Assembly: GCF_000017245.1 (NCBI RefSeq)
Contig: NC_009655.1
Location: 1-64,000, forward strand
Source of the DNA: Actinobacillus succinogenes 130Z
GTDB lineage: Bacteria; Pseudomonadota; Gammaproteobacteria; Enterobacterales; Pasteurellaceae
Length of the DNA: 64,000 bases
Direction of reading: 5' to 3'
In this document: in pieces, positions 9,268 to 18,047 of the stretch
Layout: each line of letters starts with the position of its first letter
Position numbering within the stretch: position 1 is the first letter of the stretch
Notes under the pieces: generated by a model
What the model saw: the letters and a program-made list of their open reading frames with translations, nothing else
Databases searched by the model: none
Told to the model about the DNA's origin: nothing
Program-made: the position numbers and the translations under genes

Positions 9268-9936
9268 TTAACGGGTACCGAACACTACAATGGTTTTACC
9301 GTGCGCCGCAATCAGATTGTCGTCTTCCAGCAATTTTAATACTCGCCCGACGGTTTCCCGGGAACATCCTACCATCTGTCCGATTTCCTGACGGGTAATT
9401 TTTATTTGCATTCCGTCCGGGTGAGTCATGGCATCCGGTAATTTTGCTAAATTCATCAGCGTTTGCGCAATACGCCCCGTCACGTCAAGAAACGCCAGAT
9501 TAGTCACCTGACGCGAGGTATTTTGCAGACGGTGGGAGAGCTGCCCCGCCAAATTCATCAGAATTTCAGGATTCACCTGCAACAGCTGACGGAATTTTTT
9601 ATAAGAGACTTCCGCCACTTCACAAGAGGTACGCGCCTTCACCCACGCCGTACGCACTTGATTTTCCTCAAACAATCCCACTTCACCGAAGAATTCGCCC
9701 TCGCTCAGATAAGATAAAATCATTTCTTTACCGTCATCATCTTTTGCCATGACAATTGCGGAGCCTTTCACTAAGTAATAGAGCGTATCCGCCTTTTCTC
9801 CCGCATGGATTAATGTTGTTTTAGTCGGATATTTATGAATATGACAATGCGATATGAACCAATCAATAGTTGGATCAAGTGATACCGCCTGTTGATCAGC
9901 CGGTTCGGCTGCCAAATCCTGTTCTTTCTTTAGCAT
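9268..9936 (-). CDS. crp: cAMP receptor protein (CRP)
   Basis: Global transcription regulator of carbon catabolism and, in Pasteurellaceae, of competence. The 222 residues contain a cyclic-nucleotide-binding domain (GEFFGEVGLFEE, with the R/T pair in VRTAWV that contacts cAMP) and a C-terminal helix-turn-helix TRQEIGQMVGCSRETVGRVL, almost identical to E. coli CRP. It is about 12 residues longer than E. coli CRP at the N-terminus, as is usual in Haemophilus. The gene lies 27 nt below yheU in a tight co-directional run. The CRP site before dld is a candidate local target. Confidence 0.97.
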   Translation of the reverse strand: MLKKEQDLAAEPADQQAVSLDPTIDWFISHCHIHKYPTKTTLIHAGEKADTLYYLVKGSAIVMAKDDDGKEMILSYLSEGEFFGEVGLFEENQVRTAWVKARTSCEVAEVSYKKFRQLLQVNPEILMNLAGQLSHRLQNTSRQVTNLAFLDVTGRIAQTLMNLAKLPDAMTHPDGMQIKITRQEIGQMVGCSRETVGRVLKLLEDDNLIAAHGKTIVVFGTR

Positions 9937-9963
9937 AAAATCACTCCATACTTATGCTTTGAC

Positions 9964-10185
9964 TTAACGGGTCAAAAATGAATCTTTATCTTTAATATCA
10001 ATCGTTTCATGCAATTCTGACCAAACGATCACCGCACTTCCCGAGCGAATTAAACCTAATAAGTTGTCTACTTTTTGCTGCAAAGACAGCTCTTCGAACC
10101 CATAATCCGTTCCCTCGCGCAAAATAAAACTTTCCGCGACATTTTTCAGGGTATCGTCGTCTAAGGATTGCCAAGGAATAATCAT
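9964..10185 (-). CDS. yheU: YheU family protein (UPF0270)
   Basis: Small 73-residue cytosolic protein starting MIIPWQSLDDDTLKNV, with the family's conserved FILREGTDYG segment and a C-terminal VIVWSELHETI. Function is unknown in the family; the length is normal. It is 21 nt downstream of slmA and 27 nt upstream of crp, so co-transcription with both is likely. An uptake signal (10031-10039) lies inside the coding sequence. Confidence 0.85.
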   Translation of the reverse strand: MIIPWQSLDDDTLKNVAESFILREGTDYGFEELSLQQKVDNLLGLIRSGSAVIVWSELHETIDIKDKDSFLTR

Positions 10186-10206
10186 CCCGTCCCCAATCTA
10201 TTTAAG

Positions 10207-10857
10207 TTAAGCAAAAATCGGCGCCAGTAATTTCCATTGCTGTTCAAATCCCTGATTTGCCGTACGACGGAAATTAGTTCGTACCAAACGCATCATTTGC
10301 CCTTCACAAAAAGTAACAAGATGCGCCGCCATCATACGCTCATCAACGGAAAAACTCTTCCCTTCACGAATTTTGCTCATTTGTAACACATTCACGAATT
10401 GTAATTCAAGACGATCGAAAAACTGCGCGACACGAAGTTGCAGCCGCGCCTCTTCAAACATTAGCGCATGCCCCGTCAGAACCCGGGTTAAACCGGGATT
10501 TTTACGCGCAAAATCCAACACCATCAATAAAATGTCATGTACCCGGCTGACGGTATTGGTTTGTAACGCTTTAGCCTGATCAATTCGAGTAAACAGATTT
10601 TTTTCAATGTGATCGAGCAATGCCTCAAACATTTTTGTTTTATTAGGAAAATAGCGATACAACGCCGCCTCAGAAACACCGACCGCTTCCGCCAAACGAG
10701 CAGTTGTCATACGCTCCATTCCGCGTTCGGAATGTAACATATTCACAAGAACGGCCAAAACCTGTTGCCGTCGTTCTTTAACACTGCGTTTTTCAATTTT
10801 TGTCGTATGCGTTTCCGGAGCCGGCTCCAAATCCGCGATTTCGAGTTGTTCAACCAT
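10207..10857 (-). CDS. slmA: Nucleoid occlusion factor SlmA
   Basis: TetR-family DNA-binding protein that blocks FtsZ ring assembly over the nucleoid. In the 216 residues, the N-terminal helix-turn-helix reads TARLAEAVGVSEAALYRYFPNKTKMFEALLD, here described only by its TetR pattern (about residues 50-80). The all-helical C-terminal domain includes the FtsZ-facing FARKNPGLTRVLTGHALMFE. The start codon is 2 nt after the dut stop, so translation is probably coupled. The dut-slmA order is conserved in gammaproteobacteria. Confidence 0.93.
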   Translation of the reverse strand: MVEQLEIADLEPAPETHTTKIEKRSVKERRQQVLAVLVNMLHSERGMERMTTARLAEAVGVSEAALYRYFPNKTKMFEALLDHIEKNLFTRIDQAKALQTNTVSRVHDILLMVLDFARKNPGLTRVLTGHALMFEEARLQLRVAQFFDRLELQFVNVLQMSKIREGKSFSVDERMMAAHLVTFCEGQMMRLVRTNFRRTANQGFEQQWKLLAPIFA

Positions 10858-10859
10858 AA

Positions 10860-11315
10860 TTATTTTTTGCCTGAATGTCCAAAACCGCCTTCGCCGCGAT
10901 CCGTCTGTTCAAATTCTGCCACAATATTAAACTCAGCCTGTACCACAGGAACGAAAACCAATTGCGCAATACGATCGCCTACTTCCACTTTAAACGGTTT
11001 ATCGCTACGGTTCCACATAGAAACCATTAGCGGTCCCTGATAATCGCTATCAATCAGTCCGACTAAATTGCCTAATACTACCCCGTGTTTATGTCCCAAA
11101 CCGGAGCGGGGCAAAATCACTGCGGCCAACTGCGGATCGGCTATATAAACGGATAAACCGGTAGGAATTAATTTAGTTTCGCCCGGTTGAATTTCAAAGG
11201 CTTCGTCCGTTAAAGCCCGTAAATCCAGCCCCGCCGAACCGGTCGTCGCATAAGCGGGCAACGGAAATTGTGCACCGATACGACTATCTAAAATTTTCAC
11301 ATCAATTTTTTTCAT
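10860..11315 (-). CDS. dut: Deoxyuridine 5'-triphosphate nucleotidohydrolase (dUTPase)
   Basis: Hydrolyses dUTP to dUMP, keeping uracil out of DNA and feeding dTMP synthesis. The 151-residue trimeric dUTPase shows the five motifs in order: AGLDLRA, PRSGLGHKHGV, GLIDSDYQGP, GDRIAQLVF, and the C-terminal glycine-rich RGEGGFGHSGKK that closes over the active site. Located 50 nt downstream of coaBC and 2 nt upstream of slmA, the same order as in E. coli. Confidence 0.97.
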   Translation of the reverse strand: MKKIDVKILDSRIGAQFPLPAYATTGSAGLDLRALTDEAFEIQPGETKLIPTGLSVYIADPQLAAVILPRSGLGHKHGVVLGNLVGLIDSDYQGPLMVSMWNRSDKPFKVEVGDRIAQLVFVPVVQAEFNIVAEFEQTDRGEGGFGHSGKK

Positions 11316-11365
11316 TCAGATTCCTTCTATCCCTATCCTATATTCTTCATTTAAAAAGAGATTTG

Positions 11366-12565
11366 TCATGCTCGATAACGCGCGACAATTTCTTCCGCTA
11401 AAATTTTCGCTAATTCGCGTTTTGAAGTTGTCGGTAACAATTTATCACCGTCTTTCCAAAATAAATGCAAGGTATTCTGATCGGCCCCAAATACATTTCC
11501 ATCCGCAACATCATTAGCACAAATCATATCCAAATTTTTTCGTACCAACTTATCTTGTGCATATTGTGCTACATTTTGTGTTTCCGCCGCAAAGCCCACC
11601 ACAAAAGGACGACGTTCGGTCAGATGTGCCACTTCGGCAATAATATCCGGGTTTTTAATTAACTTTAACGAAAGTTCGTCGTTATCGCTGTTTTTTTTGA
11701 TTTTCTGAGCCGACACTTCCGCCACTCGGTAATCCGCCACCGCCGCACAGCCGATAAACAGTCGATTTTTGACCGCACTTTCCAACGCGATTTGCCGCAT
11801 TTCCCGGGCGGAAGTCACATTAATTCGGGTCACCCCCGCCGGCGTAGTTAAATTCACAGGACCGGCAATCAATGTGACGTCCGCTCCCCGTTCGGCAAAC
11901 GCCGCCGCAATGGCAAACCCCATTTTGCCGGAACTGTGATTGCTGATGTAACGCACCGGATCAATAGGTTCGCGGGTCGGTCCGGCGGTAATCGCCACGG
12001 ATAAACCGACTAAATCCCGTTTTTGCGCCAATCGTTCCGAAAGTGCGGTGAAAATTTCACTTGGTTCGCACATACGTCCTGCGCCCACATCGCCACAAGC
12101 CTGAAACCCACTGGCGGGACCAATAAATTGCATTCCGCGCGCGACTAATTTCGCAATATTTTCTTGTGTCACCGCTTGTGCATACATTTGTCGATTCATC
12201 GCCGGCGCCAATAAAATCGGCGAGGCGGTGGCAAGGCAAACCGTCGACAGCAAATCATTCGCCATGCCAACGGTTAAACGGGCGATAAAATCCGCACTGG
12301 CGGGCACGATAAGCACGGCGTCCGCCCACTTAGCCAATTCGATATGTCCCATGGCAAGCTCGGCGGCAGGGTCCAGCAAAGATTGGGAAACGGGATTCCC
12401 CGAAATCGCCTGTAATGTTAAAGGCGTCACAAATTCTGCCGCAGCGGGCGTCAATACGACGCGTACTTCCGCCCCGCTTTTACGCAGTAAGCGAATAAGT
12501 TCAATGCTTTTATATGCGGCAATTCCGCCGGTTATTCCCACCACAATGCGTTTCGCTTTCAACAT
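11366..12565 (-). CDS. coaBC: Bifunctional CoaBC (phosphopantothenoylcysteine synthetase/decarboxylase)
   Basis: Catalyses two coenzyme A steps: joining cysteine to 4'-phosphopantothenate (CoaB) and decarboxylating the product (CoaC). The N-terminal flavoprotein domain starts MLKAKRIVVGITGGIAAYK and contains the active-site loop GFQACGDVGAGRM; the CoaB half contains NHSSGKMGFAIA. I place the start at 12565 rather than at the upstream in-frame ATG (12601), because AAGGGGAC lies at good spacing before it and the protein then begins as the family does, giving 399 residues. First gene of the coaBC-dut-slmA-yheU-crp run. Confidence 0.95.
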   Translation of the reverse strand: MLKAKRIVVGITGGIAAYKSIELIRLLRKSGAEVRVVLTPAAAEFVTPLTLQAISGNPVSQSLLDPAAELAMGHIELAKWADAVLIVPASADFIARLTVGMANDLLSTVCLATASPILLAPAMNRQMYAQAVTQENIAKLVARGMQFIGPASGFQACGDVGAGRMCEPSEIFTALSERLAQKRDLVGLSVAITAGPTREPIDPVRYISNHSSGKMGFAIAAAFAERGADVTLIAGPVNLTTPAGVTRINVTSAREMRQIALESAVKNRLFIGCAAVADYRVAEVSAQKIKKNSDNDELSLKLIKNPDIIAEVAHLTERRPFVVGFAAETQNVAQYAQDKLVRKNLDMICANDVADGNVFGADQNTLHLFWKDGDKLLPTTSKRELAKILAEEIVARYRA

Positions 12566-12730
12566 TGTTAGTCCCCTTTCACTTTTAATAAGTTTGAGCA
12601 TTTTACTTCAAATTGTCCGAAGAAAAAATTTTATTTTGCGATCCCCGTTCCAAATCCGTGCCGCCAATCTGGTAAAACCAGAAAAAATGCGCCAAAGTGC
12701 GGTCAATTTCTATAATGTTTTGAGGAAATA

Positions 12731-13393
12731 ATGGAAAATCAATCGTTAATGCCCAGAGAAAAATTACTGAAATCAGGTGCCGAAACACTGGAAAATTATG
12801 AATTACTAGCAATATTTCTGCGAACAGGGATTAAAAATTGTCCTGTCATACAGCTTTCCCAAGCCGTGCTACGCTATTTCGGTTCCTTGCGCGGTTTGAT
12901 TTCCGCCGATCAGGAACAGTTCTGCCAATTCAAAGGAATCGGCATTACGCAATATATTCAGCTGCAGGCCTGCACCGAAATGACAAAACGCTATCTGGCG
13001 GAAGAACTTACTTTTGCTCACGAATTCACCAATCCGCTCACGGTCAGACTTTATCTGCAAACCGAGCTGGAACATTACGAACGGGAAGTATTCAGCGTAC
13101 TGTTTTTAGACAATCAACACAGGCTGATCAAGAAAGAGGACATGTTCCGGGGCACCATTAACGCCGCCTCCGTTTATCCTCGTGAAATCATCAAAACAGC
13201 CTTATATTGCAATGCCGCCGCCCTTATTCTCGCTCATAATCATCCTTCGGGTTCGGCAGAACCCAGCGCCTCCGACAAACAGATGACCAAACGGATCCAG
13301 GCGGCCGCAGAATTAATGGAAATTCGGGTTTTGGATCATTTTGTCATTGGAAAAGGTTGTTACTTTTCTTTCGCCGAACAAGACTGGCTGTAG
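12731..13393 (+). CDS. radC: RadC family JAB1/MPN protein
   Basis: 220-residue protein with an N-terminal UPF0758 helix-hairpin-helix region and a C-terminal JAB1/MPN metalloprotease-like domain carrying the metal-binding motif HNHPSGSAEPSASD. The original link to RadC-type DNA repair is doubtful, and the physiological role is unclear. In some naturally competent bacteria radC is competence-induced, but it is not needed for transformation where tested. Divergent from coaBC as in E. coli. An uptake signal precedes the start, near 12694. Confidence 0.9.
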   Translation: MENQSLMPREKLLKSGAETLENYELLAIFLRTGIKNCPVIQLSQAVLRYFGSLRGLISADQEQFCQFKGIGITQYIQLQACTEMTKRYLAEELTFAHEFTNPLTVRLYLQTELEHYEREVFSVLFLDNQHRLIKKEDMFRGTINAASVYPREIIKTALYCNAAALILAHNHPSGSAEPSASDKQMTKRIQAAAELMEIRVLDHFVIGKGCYFSFAEQDWL

Positions 13394-13462
13394 GTTCCGC
13401 TTGGATCATCAACGATTTTCGGATAAAATCTCGCGGTTTTTAAAGGAAATTCTAATTTTCGC

Positions 13463-13491
13463 TTGAGAAAACGGATTTTAGCAAGTATAAT
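13463..13491 (+). promoter_or_regulatory. Sigma-70 promoter of rpmB-rpmG
   Basis: -35 TTGAGA (13463-13468), 17-bp spacer and a perfect -10 TATAAT (13486-13491). Transcription would start near 13498, leaving a leader of about 115 nt before rpmB. Confidence 0.8.
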
Positions 13492-13515
13492 TTGCGACCT
13501 TTAATATAGTAAGCG

Positions 13516-13593
13516 GGTCGGCTGCGAGCGACCTGACGAGGTGGCTCTCAAGGCTTTCCTTGAAATTGTATCCGAACCGTAAGCTCGAGCTTA
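13516..13593 (+). promoter_or_regulatory. Structured 5' leader of rpmB
   Basis: Three potential stem-loops in the rpmB leader: GGTCG/CGACC (13516-13533), TCAAGG/CCTTGA with a CTTT loop (13548-13563), and the palindrome TAAGCTCGAGCTTA (13580-13593), just before the ribosome binding site. They could mediate ribosomal-protein feedback, but no known L28 leader motif was recognised. Confidence 0.45.
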
Positions 13594-13615
13594 TATTTGA
13601 TTATTGGAGATTATT

Positions 13616-13852
13616 ATGTCTAGAGTCTGTCAAGTAACAGGCAAACGTCCGGCAGTTGGTAACAACCGTTCGCACGCATTGAACGCGACCCGTCGTCGTT
13701 TTCTACCAAACTTGCACACTCACCGTTTCTGGGTTGAGAGTGAAAACCGTTTCGTAACTTTACGCTTAACCGCGAAAGGTATGCGTATTATCGATAAAAA
13801 AGGCATTGATGCAGTATTAGCTGACATCCGTGCTCGCGGCGAAAAAATCTAA
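13616..13852 (+). CDS. rpmB: 50S ribosomal protein L28
   Basis: Structural protein of the large ribosomal subunit. MSRVCQVTGKRPAVGNNRSH is the typical L28 start and gives the standard 78 residues. I choose the ATG at 13616 over an in-frame ATG 12 nt upstream because TGGAG lies at proper spacing before it. Followed after 11 nt by rpmG, the conserved rpmBG pair. Confidence 0.97.
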   Translation: MSRVCQVTGKRPAVGNNRSHALNATRRRFLPNLHTHRFWVESENRFVTLRLTAKGMRIIDKKGIDAVLADIRARGEKI

Positions 13853-13863
13853 GGAGCTAAAAC

Positions 13864-14034
13864 ATGGCAGCTAAAGGTGCTCGTGAGAAAATCCGTTTAG
13901 TTTCTTCAGCAGAAACCGGTCACTTCTACACAACAGATAAAAACAAACGTAACATGCCGGAAAAAATGGAAATCAAAAAATTTGATCCGGTTGTACGTAA
14001 ACACGTTATCTATCGTGAAGCTAAAATCAAATAA
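13864..14034 (+). CDS. rpmG: 50S ribosomal protein L33
   Basis: 56-residue L33, MAAKGAREKIRLVSSAETGH at the start and ending HVIYREAKIK. This is the zinc-free form, because the paired cysteines of the Zn-type L33 are absent. AAGGAGC lies just before the start. Second gene of the rpmBG operon, followed by a terminator. Confidence 0.97.
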   Translation: MAAKGAREKIRLVSSAETGHFYTTDKNKRNMPEKMEIKKFDPVVRKHVIYREAKIK

Positions 14035-14056
14035 TTTGGTTTTGTAACGAATTGAG

Positions 14057-14082
14057 ACCCGAATGAAAATTCGGGTTTTTTA
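14057..14082 (+). terminator. Terminator of rpmBG
   Basis: Stem ACCCGAAT/ATTCGGGT with a GAAA tetraloop (14057-14076), followed by a T run. Confidence 0.9.
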
Positions 14083-14156
14083 TTGCCCGAAAAACCATAT
14101 CCCTAACCGTAACGGATATGGTATAGTGGTCTAAACCCAAACACACGGAATCCGAT

Positions 14157-14969
14157 ATGCCCGAATTACCTGAAGTCGAAACGGCCAAAAACGGCATAAC
14201 GCCTTATCTGGACGGTTTTTACATTGAAAAAATTATCGTGCGCCAACCGAAACTGCGCTGGGAAGTCAGCCCTGAACTCTCTCAAATTTCTCATCAAAAA
14301 GTGACCGCACTTTCCCGCCGCGCCAAATATCTGATTATCCATACTGCACAAGGTTATATCATCGGTCATCTCGGTATGTCGGGAGCCGTCCGCATTGTGT
14401 CGCCGGACTCGCCGGTCAATAAACACGATCATCTGGACATTGTGATGAATAACGGCAAAATCATGCGTTATAACGATCCCCGCCGTTTCGGCGCATGGTT
14501 TTGGACTGAAAATCTTGATGAATTTCCGCTGTTTGCCAAATTAGGTCCCGAACCGCTTTCCGGTGAGTTCAACAGTGATTATTTATTCAAAAAATCACGT
14601 AAAAAACCGACCGCAGTTAAATCCTTCATTATGAATAATGCCGTGGTGGTGGGAATCGGTAACATTTATGCCAACGAAGTGCTGTTTCAATGCGGTTTAC
14701 ATCCGGAAAAACCGGCGGGCAAAATTACCAAAACCCAGGCGGCATTGTTAACGGAAACCATTAAAAAAGAATTAACCCGAGCCATCGCCCAAGGCGGTAC
14801 GACATTAAAGGACTTTTTGCAACCCGACGGAAAACCCGGCTATTTTGTGCAGGAATTACAAATTTACGGAAAAAAAGGCTGTCCCTGCCCGAAGTGCGGT
14901 CAAAAAATCGAAAGTTTTACTGTAGGACAGCGCAACAGCTATGTTTGTCTTCACTGCCAGAAAAAATAA
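14157..14969 (+). CDS. mutM: Formamidopyrimidine-DNA glycosylase (Fpg/MutM)
   Basis: Removes 8-oxoguanine and other oxidised purines and nicks the abasic site. The 270 residues begin MPELPEVET, where Pro2 is the Schiff-base nucleophile and Glu3 the acid. A helix-two-turn-helix follows (VVGIGNIYANEVLF), and a C-terminal Cys4 zinc finger is formed by CPCPKCG and CLHC. An uptake signal (14892-14900) lies within the zinc-finger coding region. Monocistronic between rpmBG and dapA. Confidence 0.96.
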   Translation: MPELPEVETAKNGITPYLDGFYIEKIIVRQPKLRWEVSPELSQISHQKVTALSRRAKYLIIHTAQGYIIGHLGMSGAVRIVSPDSPVNKHDHLDIVMNNGKIMRYNDPRRFGAWFWTENLDEFPLFAKLGPEPLSGEFNSDYLFKKSRKKPTAVKSFIMNNAVVVGIGNIYANEVLFQCGLHPEKPAGKITKTQAALLTETIKKELTRAIAQGGTTLKDFLQPDGKPGYFVQELQIYGKKGCPCPKCGQKIESFTVGQRNSYVCLHCQKK

Positions 14970-15104
14970 TCTATTCTCTCTTTTTATCGGAAAAAACCGT
15001 ACAATTTTGCTTTCTCACAGTAAAAAGCAAAAAAACCGCTTGCAAAAACCGCTTATTTTCGCAATGCTTATAACAATTAGTTCAAATAACGATAAGAGGT
15101 TCTT

Positions 15105-16001
15105 ATGTCTTCACGCACCCCATTATTTTCAGGAAGCATCGTTGCATTAATCACGCCAATGGATAACCACGGCGAAGTGGATTATGACGAATTAAAAAAA
15201 CTGGTTGAGTTCCATATCAATGCGGGCACCAACGCCATTGTTTCGGTCGGTACCACCGGCGAATCCGCCACATTAAGTATTGATGAAAATGTGAAGACGA
15301 TTTTGAAAACCGTCGAATTTGCCGCCGGACGTATTCCGGTTATCGCCGGAACAGGCGCCAATGCCACCAGCGAAGCCATCACCATGACAAAATTGTTGCG
15401 GGACAGCGGTGTCGCGGGCTGCTTAAGCGTCGTGCCTTATTACAATAAACCGACTCAGGAAGGCATGTATCAACATTTCAAAGCTATCGCCGAATGTACC
15501 GATTTACCGCAAATACTTTACAACGTACCGGGACGCACCGGTTCCGATATGAAACCGGAAACTGTCGCACGTTTGGCAAAAATTCCGAATATCGTCGCCA
15601 TAAAAGAAGCGACAGGCGATGTCAGCCGAGTAAAACAGATTAAAGAACTCGCCGGTGAAGATTTCATTTTCTTAAGCGGTGACGACGCAACCGGTTTGGA
15701 AAGTATAAAACTGGGCGGGCAAGGCGTAATTTCCGTTACCAACAACCTGGCGGCTGCGGATATGGCAAAAATGTGTGAATTCGCCTTGTCCGGTAATTTC
15801 GAAGAAGCGGAAAAAATCAACCAGCGTTTAATGCCGTTACACCGTGATTTATTCATTGAAGGTAATCCGATCCCGGTAAAATGGGCGGCATACAAAATCG
15901 GATTGATTAAAGATCCGTTCTTACGTTTGCCATTAACCGTCTTGAGCGAACAGGCACAGCCGAAAGTATTGGAAGCGCTAAAAATTGCAGGTTTAATCTG
16001 A
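15105..16001 (+). CDS. dapA: 4-hydroxy-tetrahydrodipicolinate synthase
   Basis: First committed step of lysine and meso-diaminopimelate synthesis: condenses pyruvate with aspartate semialdehyde. The 298-residue TIM barrel has the GTTGESATL substrate loop, the YYNKPTQEG catalytic tyrosine region, and the Schiff-base lysine K167 in AIKEATGD. It is six residues longer at the N-terminus than E. coli DapA. AGAGG precedes the start. Followed by bamC as in E. coli, though a terminator lies between them here. Confidence 0.97.
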   Translation: MSSRTPLFSGSIVALITPMDNHGEVDYDELKKLVEFHINAGTNAIVSVGTTGESATLSIDENVKTILKTVEFAAGRIPVIAGTGANATSEAITMTKLLRDSGVAGCLSVVPYYNKPTQEGMYQHFKAIAECTDLPQILYNVPGRTGSDMKPETVARLAKIPNIVAIKEATGDVSRVKQIKELAGEDFIFLSGDDATGLESIKLGGQGVISVTNNLAAADMAKMCEFALSGNFEEAEKINQRLMPLHRDLFIEGNPIPVKWAAYKIGLIKDPFLRLPLTVLSEQAQPKVLEALKIAGLI

Positions 16002-16023
16002 AATTAACCGATTTTTAATAACA

Positions 16024-16054
16024 AGCCGCACGCGTTATCAGGTGTGCGGTTTTC
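16024..16054 (+). terminator. Terminator between dapA and bamC
   Basis: Stem GCCGCAC/GTGCGGT (16025-16031 and 16044-16050, one G-U pair) with a 12-nt loop and a short T run. It may be only partially efficient. One arm resembles a decayed uptake signal. Confidence 0.6.
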
Positions 16055-16118
16055 ATTTAAACTTTTCCCCCAAAGTGCGGTCAGAAAACAGAATATTCTT
16101 TAAATTTAAGGAAAAAGA

Positions 16119-17120
16119 ATGAAAAAATGCTTATTCCCTCTATCTGTACTTGCGGTTATTGTGGCAACCGGCTGCGGTAATACCAGTCCTTATGCTAATG
16201 ACAGCTATGAAAAACATGCAAACGCACCGACTTTCACCACAATAGACACCGCCGGCATTCGGATTATCGGTCAAAACGATACTTATCTCTTGCCTGCAAC
16301 CAATGTGAAGAAAGGCGAAAATATGGATATTCGTCCGCCGGCAATTCCGATGGCGATTATCGGCAATTCCGTAGCACAATTTGACGGCGAACGCGCATCT
16401 ATTATTTATCCGTCGGAAAAAGCCGAAGTTTATAATATTCGGCAAATGGCACGTTTGTTAGAAGAACGTTCCATTAAATTCACGACAAAAGACAACCAAA
16501 TCGAAACCGATTGGACTAATTTCGGTGCCAAGACGGACCAAGGCGAAACTCTGCTGCGTTACCAGATTAACCAGGTCGGCAATCAGGAAGCCAACGCTTT
16601 AGTAGTGAGCGTACTGGAAGCCAAACGCGACGATATTCTGTTTACACCAAGCCAAAAAGAAAAAGAACGTTATACTTCAAGTTTGTTGAATCAGTTTATC
16701 GGTGAATTGAATGCCGATTACCGAAGCCAAGCTCAGGCAGTGGCGACACCGACGACAACGGGACCGGTTCAAACGGCGATTATTACCGACGGCAACAACC
16801 ATTTGGCATTAGCTATGTCTTCCGAATTCCAACAATCCTGGAGCAAACTGGGCGACGCATTACCGCAATTAGGATTTGAAACGGAAGAAGAAACCGTCGG
16901 TCGCGGTTACCGCAAACTGAATTATAAACCGCTAGGCGCAACGGAATGGGCGCGTCTCGGCGTTAACCGACCGGAATTGGAAGACGGCGAATACAGTATG
17001 CAGATCAGTGCGCACGGTAAGCAAAGTTCCGTTGTCATCAGCGATGAAGACGGTAACGCTATCAGCGGTGATGCCGCGCAGGCGATGTATCGGGCGCTGG
17101 CGAACTTAATCAGCAAATAA
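16119..17120 (+). CDS. bamC: Outer membrane assembly lipoprotein BamC
   Basis: Lipoprotein of the BAM complex that inserts beta-barrel proteins into the outer membrane. Signal peptide with lipobox VATGC puts the lipidated cysteine at residue 19. The 333-residue body is predicted to hold the two helix-grip domains of NlpB/BamC, with a proline- and asparagine-rich segment just after the signal that in E. coli lies on BamD. bamD is also in this window (44694-45506). Linked to dapA as in enteric bacteria. Confidence 0.9.
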   Translation: MKKCLFPLSVLAVIVATGCGNTSPYANDSYEKHANAPTFTTIDTAGIRIIGQNDTYLLPATNVKKGENMDIRPPAIPMAIIGNSVAQFDGERASIIYPSEKAEVYNIRQMARLLEERSIKFTTKDNQIETDWTNFGAKTDQGETLLRYQINQVGNQEANALVVSVLEAKRDDILFTPSQKEKERYTSSLLNQFIGELNADYRSQAQAVATPTTTGPVQTAIITDGNNHLALAMSSEFQQSWSKLGDALPQLGFETEEETVGRGYRKLNYKPLGATEWARLGVNRPELEDGEYSMQISAHGKQSSVVISDEDGNAISGDAAQAMYRALANLISK

Positions 17121-17135
17121 TGTTTCTTTCATCTC

Positions 17136-17163
17136 AAAAAGGCACATAATTCGTGCCTTTTTT
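17136..17163 (+). terminator. Terminator of bamC
   Basis: AAAAAGGCAC/GTGCCTTTTT stem with a 7-nt loop followed by further Ts. It overlaps the 5' extension of the next open frame, which supports starting trmN6 downstream at 17174. Confidence 0.9.
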
Positions 17164-17173
17164 CCTACATATT

Positions 17174-17884
17174 ATGAAAGCGGGTAACGGTTTTACGTTT
17201 AAACGATTCCATATCAATCACGATCGCTGCGCCATGAAAGTAGGAACGGACGGTATTTTGCTCGGGGCCTGGGCGGACTTGGCAAATTCCCGTTCCATTT
17301 TGGATCTTGGTACCGGTTCAGGGTTAATTGCCCTGATGCTGGCGCAACGTAGCGATGAAGACGTCCAAATCCACGGTGTTGAGCGGGATCCCGCTGCGGC
17401 ACGACAGGCGCAGGAAAATTTCCGTGCTTCACCCTGGGCGCACCGTCTGTACCTGCATTTCGGCGATATTGCGGATTTTGCACAAAAGTGCGGTCAAAAA
17501 TTCGATAATATTGTGGCGAATCCGCCCTATTTTGCACAAGGCGTAGATTGCCGTAATCACGCACGTAACGCCGCCCGTTATACCGCTGCGCTATCCCATG
17601 CACAATGGCTGGAAATCGCATCCTCTTTACTGACGGAACAAGGCACGATTCATTTTGTGTTACCGGCGGAACAAGGTAAAACCCTGAAACAATCCACCGC
17701 ACTTTATTGTGTTCGCCAATGCGATGTTATTTCCAAACAAGGCAAAGCAGCGCAACGAGTATTATTGAGTTTTATGAAAGAAAAAAAGGAAACCGCATAC
17801 AGCGAATTGACAATTTATGATGAAAAAAATCGGTACACGCTAGAATTTATTCAATTAACCCGCGAGTTTTACCTGAAATTTTGA
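17174..17884 (+). CDS. trmN6: tRNA1(Val) (adenine(37)-N6)-methyltransferase
   Basis: Methylates A37 of tRNA-Val(UAC); formerly YfiC. The protein has a class I methyltransferase fold with motif I LDLGTGSGLIALMLAQR and the catalytic NPPYF typical of N6-adenine methyltransferases. I place the start at MKAGNGFTFKRFHI (236 residues), because the upstream extension begins with GTG inside the preceding terminator hairpin. An uptake signal (17487-17495) encodes part of the KCGQK segment, and a second one lies near 17697. Confidence 0.9.
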   Translation: MKAGNGFTFKRFHINHDRCAMKVGTDGILLGAWADLANSRSILDLGTGSGLIALMLAQRSDEDVQIHGVERDPAAARQAQENFRASPWAHRLYLHFGDIADFAQKCGQKFDNIVANPPYFAQGVDCRNHARNAARYTAALSHAQWLEIASSLLTEQGTIHFVLPAEQGKTLKQSTALYCVRQCDVISKQGKAAQRVLLSFMKEKKETAYSELTIYDEKNRYTLEFIQLTREFYLKF

Positions 17885-18047
17885 TAATTTCAAATTCCAT
17901 ACTGAAAACCTATCAGGAATTATCCGCCGCGGATTGCGCAACAGCTTGAATTACGCTACATTCGAAACTGAATAGAAATTCAAAAAAACAACATATCTAT
18001 TCATATTATTCTATGCAAACATATAAACATAAAATAGCGAGGGCGTT

